Below, piece by piece: positions 34,541 through 42,594 of a stretch of DNA of 59,282 nt; positions within the stretch are counted from its first letter, which is position 1, and the number at the start of each line of letters is the position of its first letter. The DNA is taken from the NCBI GenBank assembly GCA_035627835.1, contig DASPKX010000042.1, forward strand, positions 1-59,282. Direction: 5' to 3'. The DNA is from DASPKX01 sp035627835 (GTDB lineage: Bacteria > Verrucomicrobiota > Verrucomicrobiia > Limisphaerales > SXQI01). The position numbers and the translations under genes were made by a program. The notes beneath the pieces are model-generated. The model made no database searches and was not told the origin of the DNA. It was given only the letters and a program-made list of their open reading frames with translations.

Positions 34541-34783
34541 TCACTCGCGGGACCAGCGAAGCTGCAGCTCCAACTCTTCAATCCCCTTCTCCCGCTCATG
34601 CTCGATGCTGAGGAGCGCATCCGCAGGAACGCGGATCCGCTCGCCCTTCACCTGCACGACAAAGCTTTTGCCAGCTTCGACTGCATCAGCTACCCGCCTC
34701 AGCTTGCTGGCGAACTCCCGCGCGGAAACTGACCGCTCTTCGTCCCGGTCCCTGCTCCCTCTTTTTATGGTCTTCCCTGCCAT
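34541..34783 (-). CDS. Amphi-Trp domain protein
   Basis: 80 residues from the ATG at 34783 (MAGKTIKRGSRDRDEERSV). The middle and end match the amphi-Trp pattern: REFASKLRRVADAVEAGKSF, then the strand VKGERIRVPADALL and the acidic helix end EELELQLRWSRE with the terminal Trp. The function of this family is not known to me beyond its name; many sit near transport or envelope genes. An earlier in-frame ATG at 34804 is possible. Divergent from the prepilin gene. Confidence 0.75.
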   Translation of the reverse strand: MAGKTIKRGSRDRDEERSVSAREFASKLRRVADAVEAGKSFVVQVKGERIRVPADALLSIEHEREKGIEELELQLRWSRE

Positions 34784-34860
34784 GGGCGCAATTATTCGGA
34801 ACATACGCGCGATTGCAAACCTCTCCGCGCACAGTAGAGTGGGCCAGTTGGGAGGAAGGA

Positions 34861-35712
34861 ATGCGGTTCAATCGCTGCTCACAGCGGGGTTTCAGCCTTA
34901 TCGAATTGCTCGTGGTGATCGCGGTCATCGCGCTGCTCGCGGGCATGCTTTTGCCAGCTCTCTCCCGCGCCAAAGCCCAGGGCGCCCAAACCTTCTGCCT
35001 TAACAACCTGCGGCAACTCAATCTCGCCTGGGCCAGCTACGCGCATGATTTTCAGGATCGCCTCGCCTACAACCTCGGCGGCGCTGAAATTCGGCAGATC
35101 CTTGCCCGTGGCGAAACTTACAATTGGGCAAACAGTGTGCTGAATTGGGAAGCCGACCCGGAGAACACGAACGCAACCCTCAACACCCATGCTGCGCTCG
35201 GCGAATTCGTTGGGCGGAACAGCCGCATCTACCGCTGCCCAAATGACACCGCTCTCAGTGAAGTCCAGCGTGCGGCAAATTACAGGGAGCGATCCCGGAG
35301 TGTTTCTATGAACGCAATGGTCGGTGATGCCGGGGAATTCACTCGCTCCGGGGACAACGTCAACAACCCTGCCTACCGCCAATACCTTCGAATGAGCGAC
35401 TTCACGGCCGCGGCGCAAATCTTCGTCTTCATTGAAGAGCACCCGGACAGCATCAATGACGGCTATTTTTTGAATCGCGCGGGCACTTACGAATGGAACG
35501 ACCTTCCAGCCTCTTATCACAACGGCGCAGCGAACCTCACTTACGCCGACGGTCACGCCGAGCCGCATCGATGGGTTTCTGCAAGCACACGCAAACCTCA
35601 TCGCCCGGATGGCGCGGATCTTCCTTTTAAAATTTCAGGAGGCGAGGCGGCTGATTATTATTGGCTGCTCAAACGCACCAGCATCAGCGAAGGCTACGCG
35701 CAAGCGCGTTGA
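34861..35712 (+). CDS. Prepilin-like protein with N-terminal methylation motif and H-X9-DG tail
   Basis: 283 residues from the ATG at 34861, with a good ribosome site (GGAGGAAGG) just upstream; a longer frame begins at 34813. The class III signal is RGFSLIELLVVIAVIALLAG, to be cut before Phe and then methylated by a prepilin peptidase. The H-X9-DG motif is present in YHNGAANLTYADGHAEPH. These proteins are numerous in Verrucomicrobiota and Planctomycetota and are thought to be pseudopilin-like, probably linked to a type II secretion-like system. The last 78 bases overlap the anti-sigma-like gene on the other strand. Confidence 0.9.
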   Translation: MRFNRCSQRGFSLIELLVVIAVIALLAGMLLPALSRAKAQGAQTFCLNNLRQLNLAWASYAHDFQDRLAYNLGGAEIRQILARGETYNWANSVLNWEADPENTNATLNTHAALGEFVGRNSRIYRCPNDTALSEVQRAANYRERSRSVSMNAMVGDAGEFTRSGDNVNNPAYRQYLRMSDFTAAAQIFVFIEEHPDSINDGYFLNRAGTYEWNDLPASYHNGAANLTYADGHAEPHRWVSASTRKPHRPDGADLPFKISGGEAADYYWLLKRTSISEGYAQAR

Positions 35713-36450
35713 TCTGGTTGCCGAAAGCAAACGGAAGAGCGCGCTTTGGTCCTCCGTACTTACTAACAAATAGACAGTCCCACCCGTCGCCCAACGCGCG
35801 ATGCTCACTCCTTTGTAAGGCTCGACAACCGCATTTTCTCCTAGCTCTCCAGCCAAGCCTCTATCTTGCAGGGCAAAGAGGTAGCGGGTGCTTGTCCCCG
35901 CGCCATTGAAACAAACCATGGCAACTGGCTTCCCATGCCACTTCAATCCAGCGCCACCTTTGACGCCCACTTGCGTGAGCGGTTGTGGGATGGAGAGGTC
36001 GGCCGGCGCGCCAACGCGGGAAAGATGCGCGCGAACGGCTGCATACTCCGAGGTTTCAAGGTCCATCCGGTACTGCCGCAAAGCGAAACTGACCATCCGT
36101 GCCTGGAAGCTGGCCACTGTTTGCTCCTCCGTGGGCTCGCGGTGGGTGATAACACCAATCAGAAGCGCAATTCCCGCGGCGGCCGCCGCGATCCCCAGCG
36201 CACGGCGCGAGAACACCTGGCGCGTGATCTTGCGTTGCGCCAGCAACTGCTCCTTCAAACCTGCGGGCGGAATGACTTGGCGTAGTTGCGCTGCCACTGA
36301 TAAGTGAAATTCTTCCTGCCTCGCAAACCATTCCCGAAGCTCTCTGTCAGTGGCCACCAGGGCGAGCGCCTCGCGAATGGTAGGGTCGTTTCTATCCAAT
36401 GACTCCGCGCGATGGCCATGCAGCGCCTGTTTTGCTTCTTCGCGTGTCAT
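35635..36450 (-). CDS. Putative anti-sigma factor, single-pass membrane protein
   Basis: 271 residues. The N-terminal ~90 residues look cytoplasmic and helical (LALVATDRELREWFARQEEF), then a single membrane segment at about 85-100 (RALGIAAAAAGIALLIGVIT), then ~170 periplasmic residues with no recognised domain. The start overlaps the ECF sigma stop by four bases, the usual order for a sigma and its anti-sigma factor. The N-terminal domain lacks an obvious zinc-type HxxxCxxC motif. Its 3' end runs under the prepilin gene in antiparallel fashion, an overlap of 78 bases. Confidence 0.75.
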   Translation of the reverse strand: MTREEAKQALHGHRAESLDRNDPTIREALALVATDRELREWFARQEEFHLSVAAQLRQVIPPAGLKEQLLAQRKITRQVFSRRALGIAAAAAGIALLIGVITHREPTEEQTVASFQARMVSFALRQYRMDLETSEYAAVRAHLSRVGAPADLSIPQPLTQVGVKGGAGLKWHGKPVAMVCFNGAGTSTRYLFALQDRGLAGELGENAVVEPYKGVSIARWATGGTVYLLVSTEDQSALFRLLSATRSTRLRVAFADAGAFEQPIIISRLAS

Positions 36451-36956
36451 GGCTTTGTCCTATCCTCCCGTTTCGCGGTTAACAGGAGTTTTTGAAGATG
36501 CGCGACACCTCGCGAGATCCTCGATTTAACAGTGCCGAGTGGAATTTCAAGAATTCGAGCGATTTCTGGGTGCGAGCACTCTTCCAGGTAAAACAGCGCG
36601 ACTGCCGCCCGGAATCCTGGCTCAATCCGTTGCAGGGCTTCCAGCACAGCTTGCGTGTCGAAACTTTGCTCCGCAGCCGGTGGCATCTCAGGCAGCTCCC
36701 CTTCGGCCGTTTCCAAGTCGAGATGCGGAAACCGAGTGACTTTCTTTTGCCGCCCCAAAAATTCCCGGTGCAACGTGGTGAACAACCACGCTTTGATTTT
36801 CGTTTCGTCGCGAATTTGCCCCCCTTTTTGCGCCCAAATGTAAAAGGTCTGCTGGGTTAAATCGCATGCTTCGCTCTCCTGCCGAGTCAAACTCAGCGCG
36901 AAACGGTACAGCCCGGCATAATGAAGCTCCACAACGTCTTCAAAGTCCGAACCCAT
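36447..36956 (-). CDS. ECF sigma factor
   Basis: 169 residues, standard ECF size. Region 2: YRFALSLTRQESEACDLTQQ and FYIWAQKGG; region 4: RIEPGFRAAVALFYLEECSH and the helix-turn-helix SHPEIARILEIPLGTVKSRI. The gene is paired with the anti-sigma-like gene. It starts 178 bases from the start of the divergent cupredoxin/dehydrogenase gene; the gap holds an inverted repeat (36995-37036). The target genes are not known; the prepilin gene and the divergent gene are the local candidates. Confidence 0.92.
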   Translation of the reverse strand: MGSDFEDVVELHYAGLYRFALSLTRQESEACDLTQQTFYIWAQKGGQIRDETKIKAWLFTTLHREFLGRQKKVTRFPHLDLETAEGELPEMPPAAEQSFDTQAVLEALQRIEPGFRAAVALFYLEECSHPEIARILEIPLGTVKSRISRGVAHLQKLLLTAKREDRTKP

Positions 36957-36994
36957 ATCCGTTCATCTTGAGAATATGAGGCTTGAGCGAGGCA

Positions 36995-37036
36995 TTTGGT
37001 TCCCCACGAGAAAAACTTCAATCCTCGGGAACCAAA
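36995..37036. promoter_or_regulatory. Inverted repeat in the divergent gap of the ECF sigma gene
   Basis: TTTGGTTCCC (36995-37004) and GGGAACCAAA (37027-37036) are perfect complements, 22 bases apart; GAG and CTC inside add three pairs. It lies 38 bases before the sigma gene start and 97 bases before the start of the divergent gene. It could be a double operator or an RNA hairpin in the leader of the divergent gene. There is no T run, so it is not a typical terminator. Confidence 0.5.
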
Positions 37037-37133
37037 TCATCTTCTCGATCCTCTCATCAACATGGAGGTGGGGGTGGCGCCTGTTCCACAACGGCAAAGA
37101 ACAGCGCATGCTCTGGCCCTTCGAGGAATTCTT

Positions 37134-40100
37134 ATGCTTGCACGAATCGCTTCCATCATGCTGTTGGTCCTGCTCGCTGTGCTGAACAGTCGGGCGGCAA
37201 ACGTCACCGTTGACATCCAAAACTTCGCGTTCGAACCGGCTTCCGTCACTATTAAAGTGGGGGATAGCGTCATCTGGAGGAACCGGGATGCCACCGGCCA
37301 TACCAGCACGAGCACAACCGGCCTTTGGGATTCCGGGTTTCTTGGTTTTGGCCAGACTTACACCCGCACTTTTAACACGGTCGGGAGCTTCCCGTATATC
37401 TGTGACCCTCATCCGCATATGCAGGGCACGATTGTTGTCGAGCCTGCTGCTGCTTCAGCTCCTACAGTATCCATTACCGCTCCGGCCAACAACGCGACGT
37501 TGCTTCCCGGCTCCATAACGATCTCTGCCACCGCCACTGTTCAAGGAAGCACAATTTCGAGGATCGAATTTTACAAAGGGGCAGACCTTCTCGGTTCTGT
37601 CACCACCTCACCATTTTCGCTGACCACAAATCTCGGGGCAGGTTCCTACACCATTACCGCAAAGGCGTTCTCTGCCGCAGGAGCGAACGCCACTTCGGCT
37701 CCGATCACCTTCACAGTTGCGTCCACCGGGGCACGCATCACGAATCCACTCCCTGACATTCAGAAGGGCGACACCACCATCGAACTTCAAGTCGTGCTCG
37801 ACGGTGTCGTCTCCCCCTTGGGAATGGCTCTTCCTGACGATAACAGCGGCAGAATCCTTGTGTATGACCAGGTTGGCTTTGTTTACATGCTGACCAACAG
37901 CGTGCGTGTCTCCGACCCAGCTCTTGACGTCCGCAGCCGCCTGGTTCCATTGACACCCAATTACGATGAGCGGGGCTTGCTGGGCTTGGCGGTGCATCCG
38001 AACTTCGCTCAAAACCCCCTGGTTTACACTTACACTTCAGAGCCAAACGGCCCCATGGCAGATTTCATGATCCATGGGGCGGCTCCAAATAACCACCAAT
38101 CTGTCATTGCGGAATGGCGTATGGACCCTCAAAACCCGCACCGCATCGACCCTGCCAGCCGCCGGGAAATCCTGCGCATCGACCAGCCCGAATCCAATCA
38201 CAACGGTGGCGCAATGCACTTTGGGCGTGATGGTTTCCTCTACATTGCGCTTGGGGATGGCGGCTCCGCTGATGACCAGGGGCCCAATCACTCACCCGGT
38301 GGGAACGCGCAGGACACCAACAATATTCTCGGCAAAATCATCCGCATTGACGTGGATGCGCGCACCGGCCGCAACGGCCAGTACGGGATTCCCGCCACAA
38401 ACCCGTTCTTCGGCAAGGGCGGCGTGGAAGAAATTTACGCGCTCGGCTTCCGGAATCCTTTCGGTTGGAGTTTCGATCAACGCACCGGCGAAATGTGGGT
38501 CGGTGACGTTGGGCAAAATGATGTTGAAGAACTCAACCTCGTATTTGCTGGTGGCAATTATGGTTGGCCCGTGAAGGAAGGAACCTTCTATTTTGACCAG
38601 AACGGTTCCGCTAACGGCTTCATCACGAGCCAGCCAGTTCTCCCTGTTCCTCCCAACGTCATTGATCCAGTGGCCCAGTACGACCGTAACGATGGCATCT
38701 CCATCATCGGCGGCTACGTTTATTATGGCTCCGCCATGCCGAATCTTATCGGGCGTTACATCGCCGGTGAGTTGGGCAAGAACGGTCGCCTCTTTTACCT
38801 CGACCGCTCCGAGTTCAAGGATTTCCGCATCGGCCGCGACAATCGAAATGGCCTTGGCATGTGGCTCAAAGGATTCGGCCAGGACCGAGCTGGTGAAGTC
38901 TATGTCTTTGCCGCCACGAACATCGGCCCAAGCGGCGCCACAGGCAAGATGCTGAAGATCGTTCCCGCAGTCACTAACCTCCAGCTAACGCAAGTCACGC
39001 GCGAGGCGGAGGGCGTCACCATTTCCTGGACGAATGGTGTTGGCCCCTTTGCCGTCACAGCAAAGAGCGATTTACAGGACAGCGTCTGGCGCCCTGCCAC
39101 CAATGTGGTTGCGAGCAGCGTCTTTCTGCCTGCGCGCGATCGGGCGGAATTCTATCGCGTCGTCGAAATGTCCGGGAATGGTCCTATTGGCTTTACAGCG
39201 CATCTGACGGGAGCTGCTGAGCGGCCGGCCGTGGAGACCCCGGCGATCGGCAGCGGGACGTTCAGTTTGGAAGGCAACACCCTGCACTTTGATGTCCGCT
39301 ACACAGGCTTAAAAGAGCCCGCCTTCATGGCCCATATACATGGGCCCGCAGGCGCTTCGAACGGCGCGGGTGTGATCATCGATCTCGGCTCGTATAATGG
39401 AGGCGCATGGGGAACAAACGGTGTCCTCTCCGGCTCCCTGACACTCACAAACGCACAGCACAAAGCGTGGATCCTCGAAGGTAAAACCTACGTGAACATC
39501 CACAGCACAATGCATCGCGGCGGTGAGATTCGCGGGCAAATTGCGCCGGTGCTCTGGGTCGCGGAACTTACCGGGGCAGCAGAGCGTCCAAATCCGGTGA
39601 ACACGCCGGGCCGGGGCATCGGCGTCTTCATGCTCGTCACGAATAATCTCACCTTCAACATAACCTACCGAAATCTCACATCACCCGCTGACCGGGCCCA
39701 CATTCACGGGCCGGCGGCGCGTGATATACCTGCGGGGGTGCGCGTCGATCTTGGCAGTTTCAACGGTGGCGCCTGGGGAACCAATGGCACGCTCAATGGC
39801 AGCGTCACTTTGAGCAATGACGATCTAGCCATGCTGCTGGACAACCTTACCTACGTGAATATTCACACCGGCACGTTTGGTTCTGGCCAGATTCGCGGCC
39901 AAATCCTTCCCAAGACGACAGCGATTGCGCTGTCCGCCTCATTAAGCGGAGCGGCCGAGCGACCGGACCCTGTCGATAGCCCGGCGACAGGCACAGGCCT
40001 GTTCGCTCTGGATGGACGGTTGCTACATTTCAGCATTAATTTTGCCGGGCTCCGCCAGGGCGCAAATAACGCCCACATCCACGGCCCTGCCGACACCGAA

Positions 40101-40652
40101 ACACCTGCCGGGGTGCTCATTGATCTCGTCCCGCATAACGGCGGATCATGGACCACCAACGGCACGTTAGCAGGAACGGTGGCGCTCACGGATGCGCAAC
40201 GAGCTGCGATCCTAGAAGGCCGCACCTACGTGAACATTCACTCCCCGTTCAAAGGCAGTGGAGAAATTCGCGGGCAGATTGCCCCGGTGGTGCTGCACAG
40301 CACAATGCTTGGCGCTCTCGAGCGGCCAAACTCTGTCGAAACCGGCGGGCGCGGGCATGCCACGCTTTTGTTGGTTGGAAACCGGCTCACGCTGAACGCG
40401 ACCTACAGCGGGTTGAACGCTACTGCAGTGAACGCCCACATTCATGGGCCAGCCGCGACCAGCGGGGCTGCAACAGTCCTGGTAGATCTGGCCCCGTTGA
40501 ATGGCGGGGCATGGGGGACGAACGGCTCCTTTGCTGGTTCCGTGACGTTAAACCCCACGCAGTTAGGCCAGCTTATTGATGAGCGCACCTACATCAACGT
40601 GCATTCCCAGCAGAAAACTGGCGGAGAAATTCGAGGGCAAATTCTTAAATGA
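37134..40652 (+). CDS. Secreted cupredoxin / PQQ-type sugar dehydrogenase / four-CHRD-domain protein
   Basis: 1172 residues from the ATG at 37134 (MLARIASIMLLVLLAVLNS, a signal peptide); an earlier in-frame ATG at 36996 would add 46 unlikely residues. Order: a plastocyanin-like cupredoxin at about 20-105 with ligands in TGHTS and YICDPHPHM (His, Cys, His, Met); an Ig-like domain (~108-200); a six-bladed glucose/sorbosone dehydrogenase propeller (~220-610) with NHNGGAMHFGRDGFLYIALG; a short beta domain; and four tandem CHRD domains from about 685 to the end. An exported redox enzyme anchored or targeted by CHRD repeats is likely. It is followed by a terminator and divergent from an ECF sigma gene. 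Confidence 0.85.
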   Translation: MLARIASIMLLVLLAVLNSRAANVTVDIQNFAFEPASVTIKVGDSVIWRNRDATGHTSTSTTGLWDSGFLGFGQTYTRTFNTVGSFPYICDPHPHMQGTIVVEPAAASAPTVSITAPANNATLLPGSITISATATVQGSTISRIEFYKGADLLGSVTTSPFSLTTNLGAGSYTITAKAFSAAGANATSAPITFTVASTGARITNPLPDIQKGDTTIELQVVLDGVVSPLGMALPDDNSGRILVYDQVGFVYMLTNSVRVSDPALDVRSRLVPLTPNYDERGLLGLAVHPNFAQNPLVYTYTSEPNGPMADFMIHGAAPNNHQSVIAEWRMDPQNPHRIDPASRREILRIDQPESNHNGGAMHFGRDGFLYIALGDGGSADDQGPNHSPGGNAQDTNNILGKIIRIDVDARTGRNGQYGIPATNPFFGKGGVEEIYALGFRNPFGWSFDQRTGEMWVGDVGQNDVEELNLVFAGGNYGWPVKEGTFYFDQNGSANGFITSQPVLPVPPNVIDPVAQYDRNDGISIIGGYVYYGSAMPNLIGRYIAGELGKNGRLFYLDRSEFKDFRIGRDNRNGLGMWLKGFGQDRAGEVYVFAATNIGPSGATGKMLKIVPAVTNLQLTQVTREAEGVTISWTNGVGPFAVTAKSDLQDSVWRPATNVVASSVFLPARDRAEFYRVVEMSGNGPIGFTAHLTGAAERPAVETPAIGSGTFSLEGNTLHFDVRYTGLKEPAFMAHIHGPAGASNGAGVIIDLGSYNGGAWGTNGVLSGSLTLTNAQHKAWILEGKTYVNIHSTMHRGGEIRGQIAPVLWVAELTGAAERPNPVNTPGRGIGVFMLVTNNLTFNITYRNLTSPADRAHIHGPAARDIPAGVRVDLGSFNGGAWGTNGTLNGSVTLSNDDLAMLLDNLTYVNIHTGTFGSGQIRGQILPKTTAIALSASLSGAAERPDPVDSPATGTGLFALDGRLLHFSINFAGLRQGANNAHIHGPADTETPAGVLIDLVPHNGGSWTTNGTLAGTVALTDAQRAAILEGRTYVNIHSPFKGSGEIRGQIAPVVLHSTMLGALERPNSVETGGRGHATLLLVGNRLTLNATYSGLNATAVNAHIHGPAATSGAATVLVDLAPLNGGAWGTNGSFAGSVTLNPTQLGQLIDERTYINVHSQQKTGGEIRGQILK
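39190..40650 (+). repeat. Four tandem CHRD repeat units within the coding region
   Basis: Four units of about 115-120 codons start near 39190, 39560, 39920 and 40290. Each carries the pattern of a GAxERP opening, an AHIHGPA (units 2-4) or AHIHGPAG centre, an NGGxW, and a closing TYxNxHxxxxxxGxIRGQI. The fourth opens with ALERPNSVE and the centre reads NAHIHGPAATSG. They are diverged at the DNA level, so this is an old duplication rather than a recent one. Confidence 0.8.
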
Positions 40653-40689
40653 TTTTGGGTTAGGTGGCGCACCGTGTGCGTCGGTCACT

Positions 40690-40725
40690 GGGCGCGCTCC
40701 GCAATGAGCGCGCCCTTTCTTCCTT
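40690..40725 (+). terminator. Rho-independent terminator after the CHRD protein gene
   Basis: GGGCGCGCT (40690-40698) pairs perfectly with AGCGCGCCC (40707-40715) around an eight-base loop, followed by TTTCTTCCTT. It ends the transcript of the large gene 38 bases upstream. Confidence 0.8.
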
Positions 40726-40760
40726 GTGGCAGCGGTCATTGGACATCACTTGCCAGGGGT

Positions 40761-40796
40761 AAAAAACGAAAAGGCCCAGCTTTGCGGCTGGGCCTC
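40761..40796 (-). terminator. Rho-independent terminator of the RRM protein gene
   Basis: On the minus strand GGCCCAGC pairs perfectly with GCTGGGCC around CGCAAA, followed by TTTTCGTTTTTT (plus-strand stem 40773-40780 with 40787-40794). It lies 26 bases after the stop of the RRM gene. Strong stem and T run. Confidence 0.9.
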
Positions 40797-40821
40797 GAGA
40801 GAACGAAATTATCTTCCGATC

Positions 40822-41136
40822 TTAGTAGCGGCGTTGTGAGGAGAACTCACGACGGCCACCTGAGCGAGGGGCAGAATTGCCACGATCTTCGCGGGGCTTG
40901 GCCACGTTGACGGTCAAATCGCGACCATCAAAGTTGCTGCCGTTCAGGGCGTTGATTGCGGTTTCAGCTTCTTCGTTCGTGCTCATGGTGACGAAGGCAA
41001 ACCCGCGGGAACGGCCAGTGGCACGGTCCATCATGAGGTTGGCTTCGACGACAGTTCCATGGGCGGCAAAAGCGTCCTGGAGGTCGTTTTCGGTGGTGTT
41101 GAAGGAAAGATTTCCAACGAACAGTTTGTTACTCAT
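40822..41136 (-). CDS. RNA-binding protein with single RRM domain
   Basis: 104 residues. One RNA recognition motif: RNP2 is KLFVGNLSF (residues 4-12) and RNP1 is RGFAFVTM (about 44-51), with the strands and helices of the domain between (ENDLQDAFAAHG, AINALNGSNFDGRDLTV). The tail is Arg/Gly/Ser-rich. Such short RRM proteins occur in cyanobacteria and Verrucomicrobiota and are often cold-induced RNA chaperones. It has its own terminator and a long upstream region (see the adjacent entry). Cytoplasmic. Confidence 0.93.
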   Translation of the reverse strand: MSNKLFVGNLSFNTTENDLQDAFAAHGTVVEANLMMDRATGRSRGFAFVTMSTNEEAETAINALNGSNFDGRDLTVNVAKPREDRGNSAPRSGGRREFSSQRRY

Positions 41137-41436
41137 CTTGTGATGTTCTACAGATCAACCCTGCTGCTCCAGACTGTTCCCGACCACCGGGTTTCGAATC
41201 ATCACCGAACGGAAGTTCACCTGAGGATTTACCAGACCTAAAACTACTAGCTATCTTACGAACGGCTGCACAGTCCGCTTCTTTGGCTCCGTGCGCAACC
41301 TTTATCTTCAAAAAAGTTTTCGCTGCAATTGGGCACGGATTCAGCGCGGTTGGATAGCCCTCAGCCATTCGGGCATCCGCCGGATCAAGGCAGAGTCGAG
41401 CGGGTTGAATTCCCGCAAGAGGGCCGCAATTCTGGA
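41137..41436 (-). other. 300-base gap upstream of the RRM gene, probable promoter and leader
   Basis: This gap holds no convincing gene. Frames open on the plus strand here run into the region of the small charged protein gene and look like shadows. It probably contains the promoter and a long 5' leader of the RRM gene and the 3' end of the transcript of the small protein gene to the right. I see no clear stem with a T run and no consensus promoter. Confidence 0.4.
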
Positions 41437-41682
41437 TTATTCCAAACGCTTGGGACTTGCGAGGGGGTCTGGAGAGTCAGCGTTTTCCTTTTTGCGGAGG
41501 AAGTCTTTGCGCTCAGCCTCACGCTGCTCGGATTGCTGGGTGGCCTTGTCCGTCTGGGAGCGCGCGAACTCGTTGAGGGCGGTGCGGCGTTCCTGCAGCT
41601 TGGCCAATCGCTTTTGGAGCGTTTCCAGATCGTTCTGGTTGCGCTCAAAATCTTTTGCCTCCGAAGGGACTCTATCGGCCAT
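41437..41682 (-). CDS. Small charged coiled-coil protein, hypothetical
   Basis: 81 residues from the ATG at 41682, with GGCGG a plausible ribosome site 4-8 bases upstream. The sequence is highly charged and heptad-like (NDLETLQKRLAKLQERRTAL, then QREAERKDFLRKKEN), which predicts one long helix or coiled coil. There is no signal peptide and no membrane segment. I do not recognise it. A longer minus-strand frame to 42006 overlaps the Rieske gene and is not convincing; two plus-strand frames here are likely shadows. Confidence 0.45.
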   Translation of the reverse strand: MADRVPSEAKDFERNQNDLETLQKRLAKLQERRTALNEFARSQTDKATQQSEQREAERKDFLRKKENADSPDPLASPKRLE

Positions 41683-41862
41683 GACCGCCACAATAAGGGT
41701 TCCCCTTTCACAAAGCAAGGGACTCCTTTGACTTCGCGCGCGCCCTTGGATCCATGTCCCTTTCGTAATTGATTTGAGAGCGCGCGATGCGCAATATCGC
41801 GACAATTGCCGAACTGTGCGCCTGCTTAGAAGCGCGCGGATCCATTTAAGAATAGACGAATT

Positions 41863-42594
41863 ATGCAGCTCCATCCCTCCTCCCGACGAGATTTTCTCAA
41901 GACGGTCGCTATGATTGCGGCTTATTCCACGGCCGCAGACCGAATTTTGGACCAAGTGGCTTTCGCGGACATCAGCGCGCTGGCAGTGGATGATGCGTTG
42001 GTGCAACTGCCATTGTCAGTGACCACCTTTGCGACGCTTCGCAATACAAATGGGTCTTTGCGGCTCCGGTTGCCTGGGACGCCAACGACAATTCCCAACG
42101 TCATTATCACGAATATGGGCAATAACCAGTTCGCGGTAGTCGAAGCGCGTTGCACGCACGAGAATCAACCGGTGAACCCGCGCAACGCTCAAGGGCGACT
42201 CGTTTGCCCGACCCATGGCTCGCAGTATAGCCCCACAGGACAGGTGATTGTCGGGCCGGCGCGGCGGGATTTGCCCTCTTTTGCGTCGGCGTTTGATGCG
42301 CGAACGAATTTGTTGACGGTGACTGTGCCGGGCTTGGGGTATAGGATCTCTTCGGTTCAGCTTGCGAGCGCCAATGGCGCCCGCTTGCAACTAACCTTCC
42401 CAAGCTTGACCGGGCAAAAGTATGAGATTCGACGGAAGCTGACCGCGAATGGCGACTGGCTCGCCACGCCGTTTGCCACAACTCCGGAAGGCGCGCTCAC
42501 GACTAACGTAATTAACGGCACAGGGCAGGCGCTGTCCGTGTACGTGGAGCGGTTGACGGAGATTGGGTTCTTTGGGGTGCTGCGGGTTAATTAG
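41863..42594 (+). CDS. Rieske [2Fe-2S] protein with Tat signal
   Basis: 243 residues. The N-terminus has the twin-arginine motif SRRDFLKT followed by a hydrophobic run, so the folded, cluster-loaded protein should be exported by Tat. The cluster ligands are CTHENQP (Cys, His) and CPTHGSQYS (Cys, His), with normal spacing. After about residue 165 a second beta-rich domain follows (VQLASANGARLQLTFPSLTG) that I do not recognise. No cytochrome b gene is beside it, so it is probably not a bc1 subunit; an electron carrier or sensor is possible. Convergent with the KaiB-like gene, with a four-base overlap. Confidence 0.88.
   Translation: MQLHPSSRRDFLKTVAMIAAYSTAADRILDQVAFADISALAVDDALVQLPLSVTTFATLRNTNGSLRLRLPGTPTTIPNVIITNMGNNQFAVVEARCTHENQPVNPRNAQGRLVCPTHGSQYSPTGQVIVGPARRDLPSFASAFDARTNLLTVTVPGLGYRISSVQLASANGARLQLTFPSLTGQKYEIRRKLTANGDWLATPFATTPEGALTTNVINGTGQALSVYVERLTEIGFFGVLRVN

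Noticed and set aside
34474..34620. Short minus-strand frame ending VVPYRGAGKLPGIEVLAS, downstream of and overlapping the amphi-Trp gene
   Set aside because: It looks protein-like at its end, but the first half is a low-complexity shadow of the amphi-Trp gene, its whole length is about 48 codons, and I recognise no family. A short frame of this kind can occur by chance.
41291..41772. Two plus-strand frames of 146-147 codons opposite the small coiled-coil gene
   Set aside because: Both overlap the same DNA as the charged helical protein on the other strand, show no domain and have repetitive Arg/Ser/Leu content. I judged the minus-strand frame better because of its heptad pattern.
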